DNA of 64,000 nucleotides. Source: SHVO01 sp041905525 (GTDB lineage Bacteria; Pseudomonadota; Alphaproteobacteria; Rhodospirillales; Rhodospirillaceae). This document shows, one piece after another, positions 1-9,401 of the stretch. A model generated the notes under the pieces. The model was not told where the DNA came from, did not search any database, and saw only the letters and a program-made list of their open reading frames with translations. Within the stretch, counting starts at the first letter, position 1, and the number at the start of each line of letters is the position of its first letter. The stretch spans positions 1 to 64,000 of the forward strand of contig JAYRKY010000006.1 of assembly GCA_041905525.1 (NCBI GenBank), read 5' to 3'. A program made the translations under genes and the position numbers.

Positions 1-107
1 GCGAACGCGGGGCGCAGGCCTTGCGGCGTGCGACCGAACGCTCCAATACCGGTGCAGCAGCGCGCATAAACGTCGCTGCTGATAACGGTGGCTAAGTGCC
101 TATGAAT
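1..107. other. left edge, no supported gene
   Basis: No gene can be supported here. A short open frame on the plus strand stops at 69 and could be the tail of a gene entering from the left. A minus-strand ATG near 82 could open a gene leaving the window, but there is no ribosome binding site and no recognisable protein sequence. Confidence 0.3.
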
Positions 108-440
108 TTAAGCGGTGGGAGGGGGAAGCGGCGGAGGTCGCGTCAATCCGCCCGCGAAGATGCTCGGCGCTTGTGCGTAGCCTTGCAGCTCGGCAACGCG
201 CGCAACAAGCGACACTAGATCGATCGTGAAAAAGTGTAAACACCCGGCGATACAGGCGCTCACGTCCTGGCAGGGCGTTTCGTCCGGGCAGTTGGCCTTG
301 TCGGGGCACGGGCAGTCCATGCCGGCGTGCGGGGTTTCGTGCTTTTGGGACATGCCCGCAAAGGCATTGGCTACACCGACGCTGAGCATCAGCATCACCG
401 CGAGCATCACGACCGAAACGAGTTTGGACCGCACGTACAT
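108..440 (-). CDS. small Cys-rich secreted protein, DUF2946-like
   Basis: The 110-residue product starts with a hydrophobic signal peptide of about 28 residues ending near AFA. A central segment has six cysteines in spaced CPCP, C and C-x4-C type arrangements, and the tail is proline-rich (RPPPLPPP). This layout resembles small DUF2946-like proteins found beside copper genes, so a periplasmic or membrane role in metal handling is an inference. The gene starts 40 nt after the upstream membrane DUF305 gene on the same strand and is probably cotranscribed with it. The start has only a weak AGGA motif close to the ATG, so the exact start is uncertain. Confidence 0.6.
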   Translation of the reverse strand: MYVRSKLVSVVMLAVMLMLSVGVANAFAGMSQKHETPHAGMDCPCPDKANCPDETPCQDVSACIAGCLHFFTIDLVSLVARVAELQGYAQAPSIFAGGLTRPPPLPPPTA

Positions 441-479
441 ATCCTAAGTCTAGCATTCCGGCCCGATTGGGGAAATCCG

Positions 480-944
480 CTATTGCCGGGCCAGGATCGC
501 CTTCATTTGGTCGATTTCCGCCTGCTGGGACTTAATGATGGTTTGGCAGAGGCTCTGAATTTCAGGGTCAGTAATATTGGCCTCGCGGCACATCAGGATA
601 GCCCCGGAATGATGGGGGATCATGGCGCGCAGAAATTGGCTATCGCCAACGGCCGCCTGGGTGCGCATGCCCACAAAACCGAGAATGACCAAGGCCGCAG
701 CAGCCGCGTGCAGAATGAGATTGAGCCGCTTGTCCATGAACATCGATTTCATATCGATCAGCATGATGATGACCATAGGCGCGGCCATCATGAGCACCAT
801 GTAGACCTGGTTTATGTTGTTATAAAAGTCGGGCAGGCCGGCGATCATCGTGTACATCACCAAGTACATGATGACAGCGTTGATCAACGTCGTGACAATG
901 AGATGCGTGTAGTGCTTATGGTCCCCCTCTTGCTGATGTTTCAT
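480..944 (-). CDS. membrane-anchored DUF305 protein
   Basis: This 154-residue protein has three predicted membrane segments (about residues 15-38, 47-65 and 74-92) followed by a C-terminal DUF305-type helical domain with the motif AMIPHHSGAILM and a second Cys (SLCQ). DUF305 domains often occur in copper and silver resistance loci; the paired His in MIPHH and the Met are plausible metal ligands (family knowledge), but the biochemical role is unknown. A good ribosome binding site (AGGAG, 6 nt spacing) fixes the ATG at 944. It is divergent from ppsA and likely shares an intergenic control region containing an FNR-type box. A soluble DUF305 paralogue lies at 28800-29153. Confidence 0.8.
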   Translation of the reverse strand: MKHQQEGDHKHYTHLIVTTLINAVIMYLVMYTMIAGLPDFYNNINQVYMVLMMAAPMVIIMLIDMKSMFMDKRLNLILHAAAAALVILGFVGMRTQAAVGDSQFLRAMIPHHSGAILMCREANITDPEIQSLCQTIIKSQQAEIDQMKAILARQ

Positions 945-1057
945 GGTTCACTCCTGCCGCCCAATACACGGGCGTTGCGGATAGATACGGTGTAGGCACG
1001 TAATCTACATAAAACTGAGGAATCTTCGCATTTGTTCCCTCAGCGCGGCAGTTTGCG

Positions 1058-1099
1058 TTGACGTGAATCAATCCGGAACTCGCGGATCGGACCTAATAT
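1058..1099 (+). promoter_or_regulatory. FNR-type box and -10 of ppsA
   Basis: TTGACGTGAATCAA (1058-1071) matches the FNR consensus TTGAT-N4-ATCAA at nine of ten positions. Its centre (1064.5) lies 32 bp upstream of the centre of TAATAT (1094-1099), the geometry of a class II FNR-activated promoter with the box at about -41.5. Transcription would begin near 1106, 27 nt before the ppsA start. Being palindromic, the box could also affect the divergent gene at 944. Confidence 0.65.
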
Positions 1100-1132
1100 G
1101 GCATCCGGCCTTGATAAGCGGGCGGGCATGGG

Positions 1133-3523
1133 ATGTCACAAGTACGATATGTGGAGTGGTTTCAATCGTTAAGAAATAGCGATGTAGCTGCAGTGGGCGG
1201 CAAGAATGCATCACTCGGCGAGATGATCCGCACCCTCAAAGAAAAAGGTGTGCGGGTGCCTGACGGTTTTGCGACGACCGCGACTGCCTTCCGGGAGTTC
1301 GTAACCGCTAACAGTATCGCGCCGCAACTCCGGCAGCTTCTGGATCGCTTGAAACGCCGGGAGTTATCTCTACACGATGCTGGCGAGGCGATCCGGCGCC
1401 TTTTCCTTGATGGAACATTTCCGTCTGCAATCGCCGGCGAAATCCGCTCATCCTACGCGGAACTGGCACGCCGGAGTACGCAAGACAATCTGGCTGTAGC
1501 AGTCCGCAGCAGCGCGACCGCCGAAGATCTGCCAGACGCCAGCTTCGCGGGCCAGCAGGAAACCTTCCTCAACGTGCGTGGCGAGCGCGAGCTCCTTGAT
1601 GCGTGCCGGCGCTGCTATGCCTCTCTATTTACGGATCGCGCCATCAGCTACCGTGAGGCCAAAGGCTTCAACCATCTCGATGTGGCGCTCTCGATCGGCG
1701 TGCAGCGCATGGTGCGCTCCGACATCGCCGGGTCTGGCGTGATGTTCTCGATCGACACCGAGACCGGCTTCCCTCACGTCGCCGTCATCAGCGCGGCCTG
1801 GGGTCTGGGTGAAACCGTCGTGCAAGGGGCGGTCAATCCCGACAAGTACCTCGTCTTCAAGCCCCTGCTCGCCGAGCCCGACGCTGCGCCCATCATTGAA
1901 AAGACCGTGGGCTCCAAGGAACACAAAATGGTCTATGCCACCGGCGGCAGCGCGCGCACGACCACCGTCGAGACGAGTCAAAAGGAAAGACAGGCCTTTG
2001 TGCTGACGGATGCTGATATCCTCCAGCTTGGCCGCTGGGCCGACATCATCGAGAAGCACTATGGCCGGCCGATGGATATGGAGTGGGCCAAGGACGGCGA
2101 AACCCAGGAGCTGTTCATCGTCCAGGCCCGGCCCGAGACGGTCCAGTCCGCCCGCAAAGTCGGACAAATCAAAACGTATCGCCTGTTGAAGAAGGCAAAG
2201 CCCATCCTGACCGGCGCCGCTATCGGCGATGCCATTTCGGCCGGGCCGGCCTGCGTGATCCGCAGCGCCGAGGACATCGGTCAATTCCGCGACGGCGCCA
2301 TCCTTGTCACCGAAATCACCGATCCCGATTGGGTGCCTATCATGCGGCGCGCCGCCGGCATTATCACCGACCAGGGCGGCTCGACCAGCCACGCCGCCAT
2401 CGTCAGCCGCGAACTCGGTGTTCCCGCCATCGTCGGCACCGGCCGCGCCACGGACATGCTCCGGGATGGTCAGGAGATCACCATGTCCTGCGCCGAAGGC
2501 GATCAGGGCATGATCTACGACGGGCGCCTGCCCTTTGACGCGACGGAAGTCGATCTGGGCAGCCTCCCCAAGACTAAGACAGCGATGATGGTGAACGTCG
2601 CCAACCCGGCGACGGCCTTCCGGTGGTGGCCTCTGCCGACCCAAGGCGTCGGGCTTGCGCGCATGGAGTTCATCGTCAGCAACGCGATCAAAGTCCACCC
2701 GATGGCGTTGATTCATCCAGATCGTGTGGAGAGCCCAGAGGAGCAACGGCAAATTCGCGCCCTCACCCGCGGATATGCAAATCCCGGCGACTATTTTGTG
2801 GATCGGCTTGCGCTGGGGATCGCCAAGCTCGCCGCGCCCCACCACCCTCATCCCGTCATTGTGCGTCTGAGCGACTTCAAGACCAATGAGTACGCGCACC
2901 TCCTCGGCGGCGCGGCGTTCGAGCCCCATGAGGAAAACCCCATGCTCGGATGGCGCGGCGCATCGCGCTACTACGACGCCCGTTATCGCGACGGCTTTGC
3001 CCTGGAATGCCGCGCCCTGCGCAAGGTGCGCGACGAGATCGGCTTCCGGAATGTTGTTGTCATGGTGCCGTTTTGCCGCACCCCGGAGGAAGCCGACCGG
3101 GTCCTCGCGGTCATGGCCGAAAACGGACTGCGGCGCGGCGAAAACGGCCTGCAAATCTACATGATGTGCGAAATCCCCTCGAACGTGATCCTGGCCGACC
3201 AGTTCGCCCGGCGCTTCGACGGATTCTCCATCGGCTCGAACGACCTGACCCAGCTCGTTCTGGGTGTCGACCGGGATTCCGGCGACCTGACGGCGTTGTT
3301 CGATGAGCGCAACGAGGCCGTGAAGATCATGGTGCGCGAGGCGATCGCACGCGCGCATGCGGCCGGCATCAAGATCGGCATCTGCGGCCAGGCGCCGAGC
3401 AATTACCCGGAGTTTGCGGCCTTCCTGGTCGCATGCGGCATTGACTCCATCTCCCTTAACCCGGACAGTTTCGTCGGCACAATCCGGCGCGTCGCGGACG
3501 CAGAGGCAAAAGCGCAAGCATGA
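1133..3523 (+). CDS. ppsA: phosphoenolpyruvate synthase
   Basis: The enzyme makes phosphoenolpyruvate from pyruvate and ATP (products PEP, AMP and phosphate) in the cytoplasm, for gluconeogenesis from C3 compounds. The 796-residue length is normal. The N-terminal ATP-binding domain begins with the conserved VGGKNASLGEM (about residues 22-32). The phosphohistidine domain has GGSTSHAAIVSRE with the catalytic His at about 420. The C-terminal PEP-binding domain has the GICGQAPS motif with Cys about 751. Its stop overlaps the start of the downstream dehydrogenase (ATGA), so the two are translationally coupled. The start lacks a strong ribosome binding site but matches the family N-terminus. A class II FNR-type promoter lies just upstream, suggesting expression under low oxygen. 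Confidence 0.95.
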   Translation: MSQVRYVEWFQSLRNSDVAAVGGKNASLGEMIRTLKEKGVRVPDGFATTATAFREFVTANSIAPQLRQLLDRLKRRELSLHDAGEAIRRLFLDGTFPSAIAGEIRSSYAELARRSTQDNLAVAVRSSATAEDLPDASFAGQQETFLNVRGERELLDACRRCYASLFTDRAISYREAKGFNHLDVALSIGVQRMVRSDIAGSGVMFSIDTETGFPHVAVISAAWGLGETVVQGAVNPDKYLVFKPLLAEPDAAPIIEKTVGSKEHKMVYATGGSARTTTVETSQKERQAFVLTDADILQLGRWADIIEKHYGRPMDMEWAKDGETQELFIVQARPETVQSARKVGQIKTYRLLKKAKPILTGAAIGDAISAGPACVIRSAEDIGQFRDGAILVTEITDPDWVPIMRRAAGIITDQGGSTSHAAIVSRELGVPAIVGTGRATDMLRDGQEITMSCAEGDQGMIYDGRLPFDATEVDLGSLPKTKTAMMVNVANPATAFRWWPLPTQGVGLARMEFIVSNAIKVHPMALIHPDRVESPEEQRQIRALTRGYANPGDYFVDRLALGIAKLAAPHHPHPVIVRLSDFKTNEYAHLLGGAAFEPHEENPMLGWRGASRYYDARYRDGFALECRALRKVRDEIGFRNVVVMVPFCRTPEEADRVLAVMAENGLRRGENGLQIYMMCEIPSNVILADQFARRFDGFSIGSNDLTQLVLGVDRDSGDLTALFDERNEAVKIMVREAIARAHAAGIKIGICGQAPSNYPEFAAFLVACGIDSISLNPDSFVGTIRRVADAEAKAQA

Positions 3524-4524
3524 AGATTGCCGTTTTCGAGACCGAAGACTGGGAGCATCGCGCCTGCCTGGCCTTACAGCCGGAGCACCAGGTCAATTGC
3601 ACGCCCGATGCACTGAACGCCACGACGGCGGCGGCCTACGCTGACGCGGAAATCCTCAGTCCGTTCGTGAATTCCAAGCTCGGCGCAGAAACGCTCAACC
3701 TTCTCCCAAAAGTCAGGTTCATCGCCACGCGTTCGACCGGCTATGACCATATCGACCTCGCGACCTGCGCCGCTCGCGGCATTGTTGTGTCCAACGTGCC
3801 CGACTACGGCGATGCGACCGTGGCGGAGCATACCTTTGCGCTGCTGCTCGGCGTGGCGCGCCATCTCGTGGAGGCCGTCGAGCGCACCCGCCGCGGCCAG
3901 TTCTCGCAGTCCGGCTTACGCGGCTTCGAGCTGCGGGGCAAAACCCTCGGCGTCATCGGCACGGGGCGGATTGGTCGCCGCGTGATCGAGATCGCCAACG
4001 GCTTCGGCATGAGGGTGGTCGCCTTCGATACATATCCCAACCCGGATCATGCGCGCCGCCTCGGCTTCGTTTACGGGGATCTGGAGGCGGTGCTGGCAGA
4101 CGCCGATATCATCACACTGCATGTCCCCTCGACCCCCGCGACGATCGGCATGTTGTCCGACCGCCAATTCGCGCTCATGAAACGTGGGGTCATTCTTATC
4201 AACACCGCGCGCGGCAACGTGATCGACATTCCGGCTCTGGTCCGCGCTTTGAGCGACGGGCAGGTTCAAGCTGTGGGCCTTGATGTCCTGCCGCAGGAGC
4301 CCCTGATCCGCGAGGAAGCGATGATCTTCCGCGCCCCGGCACCCACCGAGCATGACTTGAAAGCGCTGGTCGCCAATCACGTCCTCTTGCGGTTCCCGAA
4401 TGTCGTCGTGACGCCGCACATCGCCTATAACACCGAGAATGCCGTGAGACGGATTATCGACACCACGCTCGGCAACATCCGTGCCTTCGCCAAAGGACGG
4501 CCGCAGAACATCGTGAACCTCTGA
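3520..4524 (+). CDS. D-2-hydroxyacid (D-lactate) dehydrogenase
   Basis: A 334-residue NAD-dependent D-isomer 2-hydroxyacid dehydrogenase, most like fermentative D-lactate dehydrogenases. The nucleotide-binding motif is GTGRIG (about residues 147-152), and the catalytic Arg, Glu and His are visible at about 231 (TARGN), 260 (PQEP) and 300 (TPHIAYNT). The start overlaps the ppsA stop by four bases, so both are made from one mRNA. Together they act at the pyruvate node: one conserves carbon as PEP, the other could reoxidise NADH to lactate. Substrate is inferred from family resemblance; another 2-ketoacid is possible. The gene ends 13 bp from the convergent small periplasmic gene. Confidence 0.88.
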   Translation: MKIAVFETEDWEHRACLALQPEHQVNCTPDALNATTAAAYADAEILSPFVNSKLGAETLNLLPKVRFIATRSTGYDHIDLATCAARGIVVSNVPDYGDATVAEHTFALLLGVARHLVEAVERTRRGQFSQSGLRGFELRGKTLGVIGTGRIGRRVIEIANGFGMRVVAFDTYPNPDHARRLGFVYGDLEAVLADADIITLHVPSTPATIGMLSDRQFALMKRGVILINTARGNVIDIPALVRALSDGQVQAVGLDVLPQEPLIREEAMIFRAPAPTEHDLKALVANHVLLRFPNVVVTPHIAYNTENAVRRIIDTTLGNIRAFAKGRPQNIVNL

Positions 4525-4536
4525 CCGCCCGGACGA

Positions 4537-5041
4537 TTAGCGTCCGCGGTGATCGAACTTGAAGTCGAGAACCACAGGCTCCTCGCGATGGTTCCGCTGC
4601 ACCTTGATTCTGATTGTATACAAGTCCTCCGGCAGCGTGAAAAAGCAGCCGTAAGTGACGGTATTGGCGATTGTCATGGGCTGCATGTGCAGTTCCTCGC
4701 CCGCAAGCCCCAAGGCAGAGACTTGCGCGTGGACGGTCGCGTCCTCTATGCGTGTGCCGGTCGCGGCATCAAATAACGCAACGACCAAATGATATTCATG
4801 AGGGTCACCCTTCTTCCCGCCCTGATGCATTGTGCTTTCCGGGTGGTCCTTTGGATGCCCTTTGATCAGCTCCGCCGGCATGACGCCGAGGTACGCAGCG
4901 ATGCCGCCGGCGGACTTATATTGATCGTCGGCCGCGGCGGCGGGTTGGAATGTGAGAAATGCCGCGGCGACCGACAATCAATAACGACCACCGCGCTATG
5001 GCCTGCCGAAGTAGACTTGAATTACCAATGCCTGAATTCAT
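4537..5041 (-). CDS. small periplasmic metal-cluster protein, signal peptide frameshifted
   Basis: The body (frame from 4977 downward, about 146 residues) resembles small periplasmic proteins of metal-efflux clusters, with HEYHLVVALFDAATG and a beta-rich C-terminus; function unknown. In this frame a TGA lies directly upstream of a TTG at 4977, leaving only half a signal peptide. An ATG at 5041 with a good ribosome binding site (GGAGG, 7 nt spacing) opens a different frame encoding a Ser-Leu-rich n-region and the first part of a hydrophobic core. Joining the frames near 4970-4985 restores a complete signal peptide ending in AAA-ADD. One extra base in GTCGGTCGCC would explain this, either a real mutation or a sequencing error. 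It is the last gene of the leftward operon. Confidence 0.6.
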
Positions 5042-5074
5042 GATCTTGCCTCCAAAGTTACGACTGCGTTGAAG

Positions 5075-6283
5075 TTAATCCGTTTGCCGCTGCGCCACTC
5101 TTGTCCCGCTGGAGATACGGTCGCTCGGATGCAGGACGACCTTGTCGCCTTCAGCCAGGCCGGACATCACCTCCGCAAACCGGTTGTTGCGCTGGCCGAC
5201 CTTGATGACGGCCGTTCGTGCGCGCCCGTCCTGGACCGTGAAGACCGCCCAATCATCGCCGACCCGGAATAGGGCGCTGACCGGCACCGTGAGCACATCG
5301 GCGCTGCTGGAGGTCACCACATGGACGATCACGCGATAGTCATGGCCGAGTTGCTTCCAGGCTTGGGCCGCGTCTGTGAAGTCGATGATTGTGCGCACGC
5401 GCTGCTCCTCGATACCGAGCGCGGAAACCTTGAGAAATCCCGTCGGCTCGACGCGATTCACGCGACCTTGTAGCGGCAGACCGCCCCAGCCATCGATGCG
5501 GACAGATGCCCCCGGTTTAATCTGTACGGCGTCCGTGGACAGAAGCTCCGCCACGATTTCCAAGTCTGCCGGGTCCCCGATGTCAACCAGGGGCGCCCCC
5601 GCCGGAACAACGGCCTCGCTTTCCTGGGGGAGTCGCAGAATTTGTCCTGTCACGGGGGCCGGCACTTGAATGCAACAGTCGGCGCCCGCCGTCGCGACAG
5701 CGGCGCCTGACGGATTCCCGACCCGAGCGGCGACGCTCGCCCGTTCGTTGCGCCGGACCAGAAGCTGCGCTTTGGCACTGGCAAGGGCGGCCTCATTTGT
5801 CTCGACGGCCATTGTGGCCTTGTCGAGCGCGGCCTGCGAGATCGTGCCCTTCTCCGCGAGTGGCTGGGCGCGCTTGAGATCATTGTGGGCCAGCGTCAGC
5901 GCCGCTTCGATCCGACGGACTTCCGATTCCGCGAGCGTCACGGCCGCGTCGGCAGCCGACAACGCGGCCATCAGTTCCTGGTGCGTCCGCGCATCATGAA
6001 ACGCCGGCGATGCCGGCTGCATCACCGCAACGATGGTGTCGTTCGCGGTGACCGCATCGCCGACATGATACGGGGTCCGCAACACCTTGCCCGCAAGCGG
6101 CGCCGATACCGTGTAAACGTGCCGGATACGGGTCTTGGCCTCGTCATCGACCGTGACTTCGAGAGGAGCGCGACTGACACCGGCGAGGTCGACACCGACC
6201 GGCGCCGGCCGTAAGAACCACGTGACTGCAGCCACCACGACGAGCCCGCCGCCCACGGCGAGAAGGCGTTTCTTCGATTTCAT
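5075..6283 (-). CDS. HlyD-family periplasmic adaptor of an ABC exporter
   Basis: A 402-residue membrane fusion protein with one N-terminal membrane anchor (about residues 6-24), beta-barrel and lipoyl halves flanking a long Ala/Leu-rich coiled-coil hairpin (about residues 105-190), and a C-terminal barrel domain. Such adaptors link an inner-membrane ABC permease to the outer membrane. It begins two bases after the stop of the FtsX-type permease gene, and the ATP-binding gene comes before that, so the three form one MacAB-like or DevBCA-like export unit. The substrate is unknown. No outer-membrane partner gene lies nearby. Confidence 0.88.
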   Translation of the reverse strand: MKSKKRLLAVGGGLVVVAAVTWFLRPAPVGVDLAGVSRAPLEVTVDDEAKTRIRHVYTVSAPLAGKVLRTPYHVGDAVTANDTIVAVMQPASPAFHDARTHQELMAALSAADAAVTLAESEVRRIEAALTLAHNDLKRAQPLAEKGTISQAALDKATMAVETNEAALASAKAQLLVRRNERASVAARVGNPSGAAVATAGADCCIQVPAPVTGQILRLPQESEAVVPAGAPLVDIGDPADLEIVAELLSTDAVQIKPGASVRIDGWGGLPLQGRVNRVEPTGFLKVSALGIEEQRVRTIIDFTDAAQAWKQLGHDYRVIVHVVTSSSADVLTVPVSALFRVGDDWAVFTVQDGRARTAVIKVGQRNNRFAEVMSGLAEGDKVVLHPSDRISSGTRVAQRQTD

Positions 6284-6285
6284 GT

Positions 6286-8658
6286 TCAGTCTCTCGTTTT
6301 CAAAACGGCAATCATATCCAGCGCGTTGACCCTTCTGCGGACCACCAGGGCCGACGCGCTGGCGGCGGCGATGATGATGAAGCTCACGACGGCGTAGGTG
6401 GAATGTTCAACAACCAGACGGACGCGCATGATCTCACCCGCGAGCTGCATCCGCATGATCCAGGCAAGACCGTAGCCGATGGCCCATCCCAGCGGTTGCG
6501 CCAGCAATGTCAAAAGGGCGAGTTCCAAGAGAAGGATGCGTAGAACCTCGCCCTGCGTGAAGCCAAGAACGCGCAGACTGGCAAGATCGCGGGCGCGCTC
6601 GGACAAGGAAATACGCGCGTTGTTGTAGACCACCCCGAAAGCGATCAACGACGCGAGCCCGGCATAAATGCCGCCCATGGTCGTGATCAACAACGCTACG
6701 GTGTCGCGGAAGTTCTTCAGGGACATATCCTGCAAAGCAACACCACTGACCGTCGGCATGCGCTTGATGGCCTGGTAAAGCTCGTCCGCCCGGTTGGAAT
6801 CGAAGGTGAAGTTGACGCTATCGACCGTCGGTCCCTCGCGCATCAACCGGGATAGGGCCGTCGCGTCCATCATGGCGCGAATGCCGAAGTAGTCTTCGAC
6901 CAGAGACGCAATCGGCACCATGACCGTGCGGCGCTGTCCTTCCAAGAGATCGATTTCGACGACATCGCCGACCCGCGCGCCGAGAATTTGCGCCAGCATG
7001 TCGGAGATCGCGAGACCGCTTTCCGGCAGCGTGACCGGACGAAGGTTGACATCGATGATCCGGCTGAGGTCCGCGTCACGCTCATAACCGCTGAGGGTCA
7101 CGCGCCGCGAGACGTTGCCAAAGCGTATGCGCACCGGGATGATGCGCCGCGGCTCCACCGCGAGAACACCGGGCAACCTGGCCACCTGGTTCAACACCAC
7201 CGCCGAGCGACGTTCGCCAAAGCTGATGGTGGCATCCTGGCGGTCGGCGAGAAAGTAGGTCACGTCGATCAGGTTCTCCATGGTGTCGCTGACAAAGAGC
7301 GACACCACCAGAATGCCCGTCGCCAGCGCGATTCCCAGCATCGTCGCCGCCGAGCGCAAGGGGTGGTGCAGAATGCTGCGGAACATCATGACCATCGACT
7401 GCGACAGCATCCGCGGAAGCGACCACCGTTGCGGCAAGAGGTGGTGGAAAGCTGCTGGCGCCGGCGGCAGCATCGCGATGGCTGGAGGCAGTTTCACCAC
7501 ATCCCAGACGGCGCGGGCGCCGCCAATGGCGGCCGCCGCGAGACTCAGTCCGGCGGCGAGCAGATATACGGAAAGATTCTGGCTGAATACCAGAAACGGG
7601 AAGCGGAAGAAGTCGCCAAAGAGGCGCGTCACATAGCTGCCAAGGACCGTCCCCAGAACGCTTCCGATAACCACGCCGCCCAGCGCCACAACCATCACAA
7701 ATTTCAGATAGTGGCCGGCGATCGCGGCATTGGAATAGCCGACCGCCTTGAGCAACCCCACCTGCTCACGCTCCAGGGAGACTAGCCGTGACAGCGTCAG
7801 ATTGACGAGAAAAGCCGCCACCAACAAAAAGATCGGTGGCAGCGTGCGGCTCATATTGTTGAGCATCTCCAGCTCATGATCGAGCCAGGCATGGGACGTT
7901 TGGTCCTTCCGCCCAAAGGCGGCACTGCCGCCGTAGGGCTCGAGAATGCGGTCGAGGTCCTGAATGACATCCGGCTCTGAGGCGTTGCGCACTAGTTTCA
8001 GGCTGACCCCGGAAAACGCGTCTTCGAGGTTGTAAGCCGCCGCCAGCGCCCTTTCCGGCATCCACACCACGGCAAACCGCCGGTTGTCCGGCATAATGTC
8101 TCCGGGCCCGACCGCGAACACGAATTCCGGCGACAGCGCCGTACCCACGATGACGAGATCGCGCTTCCGACCGTTGAGGATGGCCCCAAAGCGAGAACCG
8201 GGCCCAAAGCCGTGCGCCGCCGCGAAGCTCTCGTTGACGACGACTTCATTGTCACTGTTGGGCGCCGGCATCCGGCCTTGACGCATGTGTATCCTGTTGA
8301 GGACAGGCTCGCGCTTCTCCGGCAGGGAGACAAACTGGCCTGTGGCAGGCTCGCGGTAGTCGGGGATGTCCAAAAGCGCAAGCTGCTTAATATGCGCTTC
8401 AACGGCGGCCACGCCGGGGATGCGCGCGATCTCGTCGGTGAGAGACTCCGGCGCGCGCCGGACATGGGCGAACACATCGGCAAAGCCGTAGCGTTCGTAG
8501 TAAGCGGCCCGCGTGTCTTCCAGAGAATGATGGGACCCGACCGCCAGGATCAGCGTTGCGACACCACCCGCAACGACACCGGCGATGGCCAGGGCCTGCG
8601 CCCAGAGACGGTGGAGGTCGCGCAGGAGCTTTCGATCCAGGATCCGCACCGCTACCAC
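6286..8658 (-). CDS. FtsX-type ABC transporter permease, duplicated
   Basis: A 790-residue inner-membrane protein with an N-terminal membrane segment, a large periplasmic domain, a first FtsX-type bundle (about residues 270-400) and a second copy of periplasmic domain plus FtsX bundle (about 430-790). This doubled layout is typical of the LolC/MacB-like permease branch handling lipoproteins, peptides or envelope stress molecules (family knowledge). Its start overlaps the end of the ATP-binding gene by seven bases and its end is two bases from the HlyD gene. The actual substrate cannot be read from sequence. Confidence 0.88.
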   Translation of the reverse strand: MVAVRILDRKLLRDLHRLWAQALAIAGVVAGGVATLILAVGSHHSLEDTRAAYYERYGFADVFAHVRRAPESLTDEIARIPGVAAVEAHIKQLALLDIPDYREPATGQFVSLPEKREPVLNRIHMRQGRMPAPNSDNEVVVNESFAAAHGFGPGSRFGAILNGRKRDLVIVGTALSPEFVFAVGPGDIMPDNRRFAVVWMPERALAAAYNLEDAFSGVSLKLVRNASEPDVIQDLDRILEPYGGSAAFGRKDQTSHAWLDHELEMLNNMSRTLPPIFLLVAAFLVNLTLSRLVSLEREQVGLLKAVGYSNAAIAGHYLKFVMVVALGGVVIGSVLGTVLGSYVTRLFGDFFRFPFLVFSQNLSVYLLAAGLSLAAAAIGGARAVWDVVKLPPAIAMLPPAPAAFHHLLPQRWSLPRMLSQSMVMMFRSILHHPLRSAATMLGIALATGILVVSLFVSDTMENLIDVTYFLADRQDATISFGERRSAVVLNQVARLPGVLAVEPRRIIPVRIRFGNVSRRVTLSGYERDADLSRIIDVNLRPVTLPESGLAISDMLAQILGARVGDVVEIDLLEGQRRTVMVPIASLVEDYFGIRAMMDATALSRLMREGPTVDSVNFTFDSNRADELYQAIKRMPTVSGVALQDMSLKNFRDTVALLITTMGGIYAGLASLIAFGVVYNNARISLSERARDLASLRVLGFTQGEVLRILLLELALLTLLAQPLGWAIGYGLAWIMRMQLAGEIMRVRLVVEHSTYAVVSFIIIAAASASALVVRRRVNALDMIAVLKTRD

Positions 8659-9401
8659 TCCAGCTCGGCCGTGCTGCGGCGGACCTCGTTACGGTGGATT
8701 TTCGAAATGCGGCCATCCGCGAAGAAGAACACACGGTCCGCCACGCCCTGGATCGTCGCATTATGGGTAATGATGAGGGTCGTCGTGCCGAGTTGCTTGT
8801 TGACATTGAGCAACGCGTCGATCACCCGGACGCCAGTCTTGGAATCCAGCGCCCCGGTGGGCTCGTCGCACAGGAGCACGTCCGGGCGCTTGGCGATGGC
8901 GCGCGCGATGGCCACGCGCTGCTGCTCCCCGCCGGAGAGTTGGGCTGGAAAGTGGTGCATGCGGTCTTGGAGATCAACAACCGCCAGCGCCTCCTCCGCT
9001 CGCATGGGGGCGTCGGCGATTTCCGTGACCAGGGCGACGTTTTCGTAGGCGGTCAGACTGGGGATCAGGTTGTAGAACTGGAACACGAACCCCACATGCC
9101 GCCGCCGGTAGTCGGTAAGTTGGCGGTCGTTTAGGCGGGTCACGGGCCGGTCGCGGAACAGAAGATCACCGCTGGTCGCATGATCCAGTCCGCCCATGAT
9201 ATTGAGCAGCGTCGACTTGCCGCTACCCGAAGGGCCGAGCAGCACGACCACTTCACCCGGCAGGATTTCGAAATCGACGCCGCGCAAGGCTTGGACCTGC
9301 GTCTGTCCGGACGTATAGGTCTTGGTCAGGTTCTTGGCCGCAAAAACGGCATGGGAGGCTGCCCCCTGGTCCTCGGCGATGGCGGTCGCCGCGGCCATCA
9401 C
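8652..9401 (-). CDS. ABC transporter ATP-binding protein, LolD/MacB type
   Basis: The 249-residue ATPase shows Walker A GPSGSGKST, signature LSGGEQQRVAIARAI and Walker B VLLCDEPTGALD, plus the D-loop and H-loop (TLIITHN). It powers the adjoining FtsX-type permease. The start overlaps the ftsH stop by four bases (ATGA-like) and its end overlaps the permease by seven, so it is translationally coupled on both sides. About 25 extra residues precede the usual ATPase N-terminus. Confidence 0.92.
   Translation of the reverse strand: MMAAATAIAEDQGAASHAVFAAKNLTKTYTSGQTQVQALRGVDFEILPGEVVVLLGPSGSGKSTLLNIMGGLDHATSGDLLFRDRPVTRLNDRQLTDYRRRHVGFVFQFYNLIPSLTAYENVALVTEIADAPMRAEEALAVVDLQDRMHHFPAQLSGGEQQRVAIARAIAKRPDVLLCDEPTGALDSKTGVRVIDALLNVNKQLGTTTLIITHNATIQGVADRVFFFADGRISKIHRNEVRRSTAELEW

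Noticed and set aside
1625..3517. Long open frame antisense to ppsA
   Set aside because: It is the complement of a strongly conserved gene, has no protein family features and arises from GC-rich codon use.
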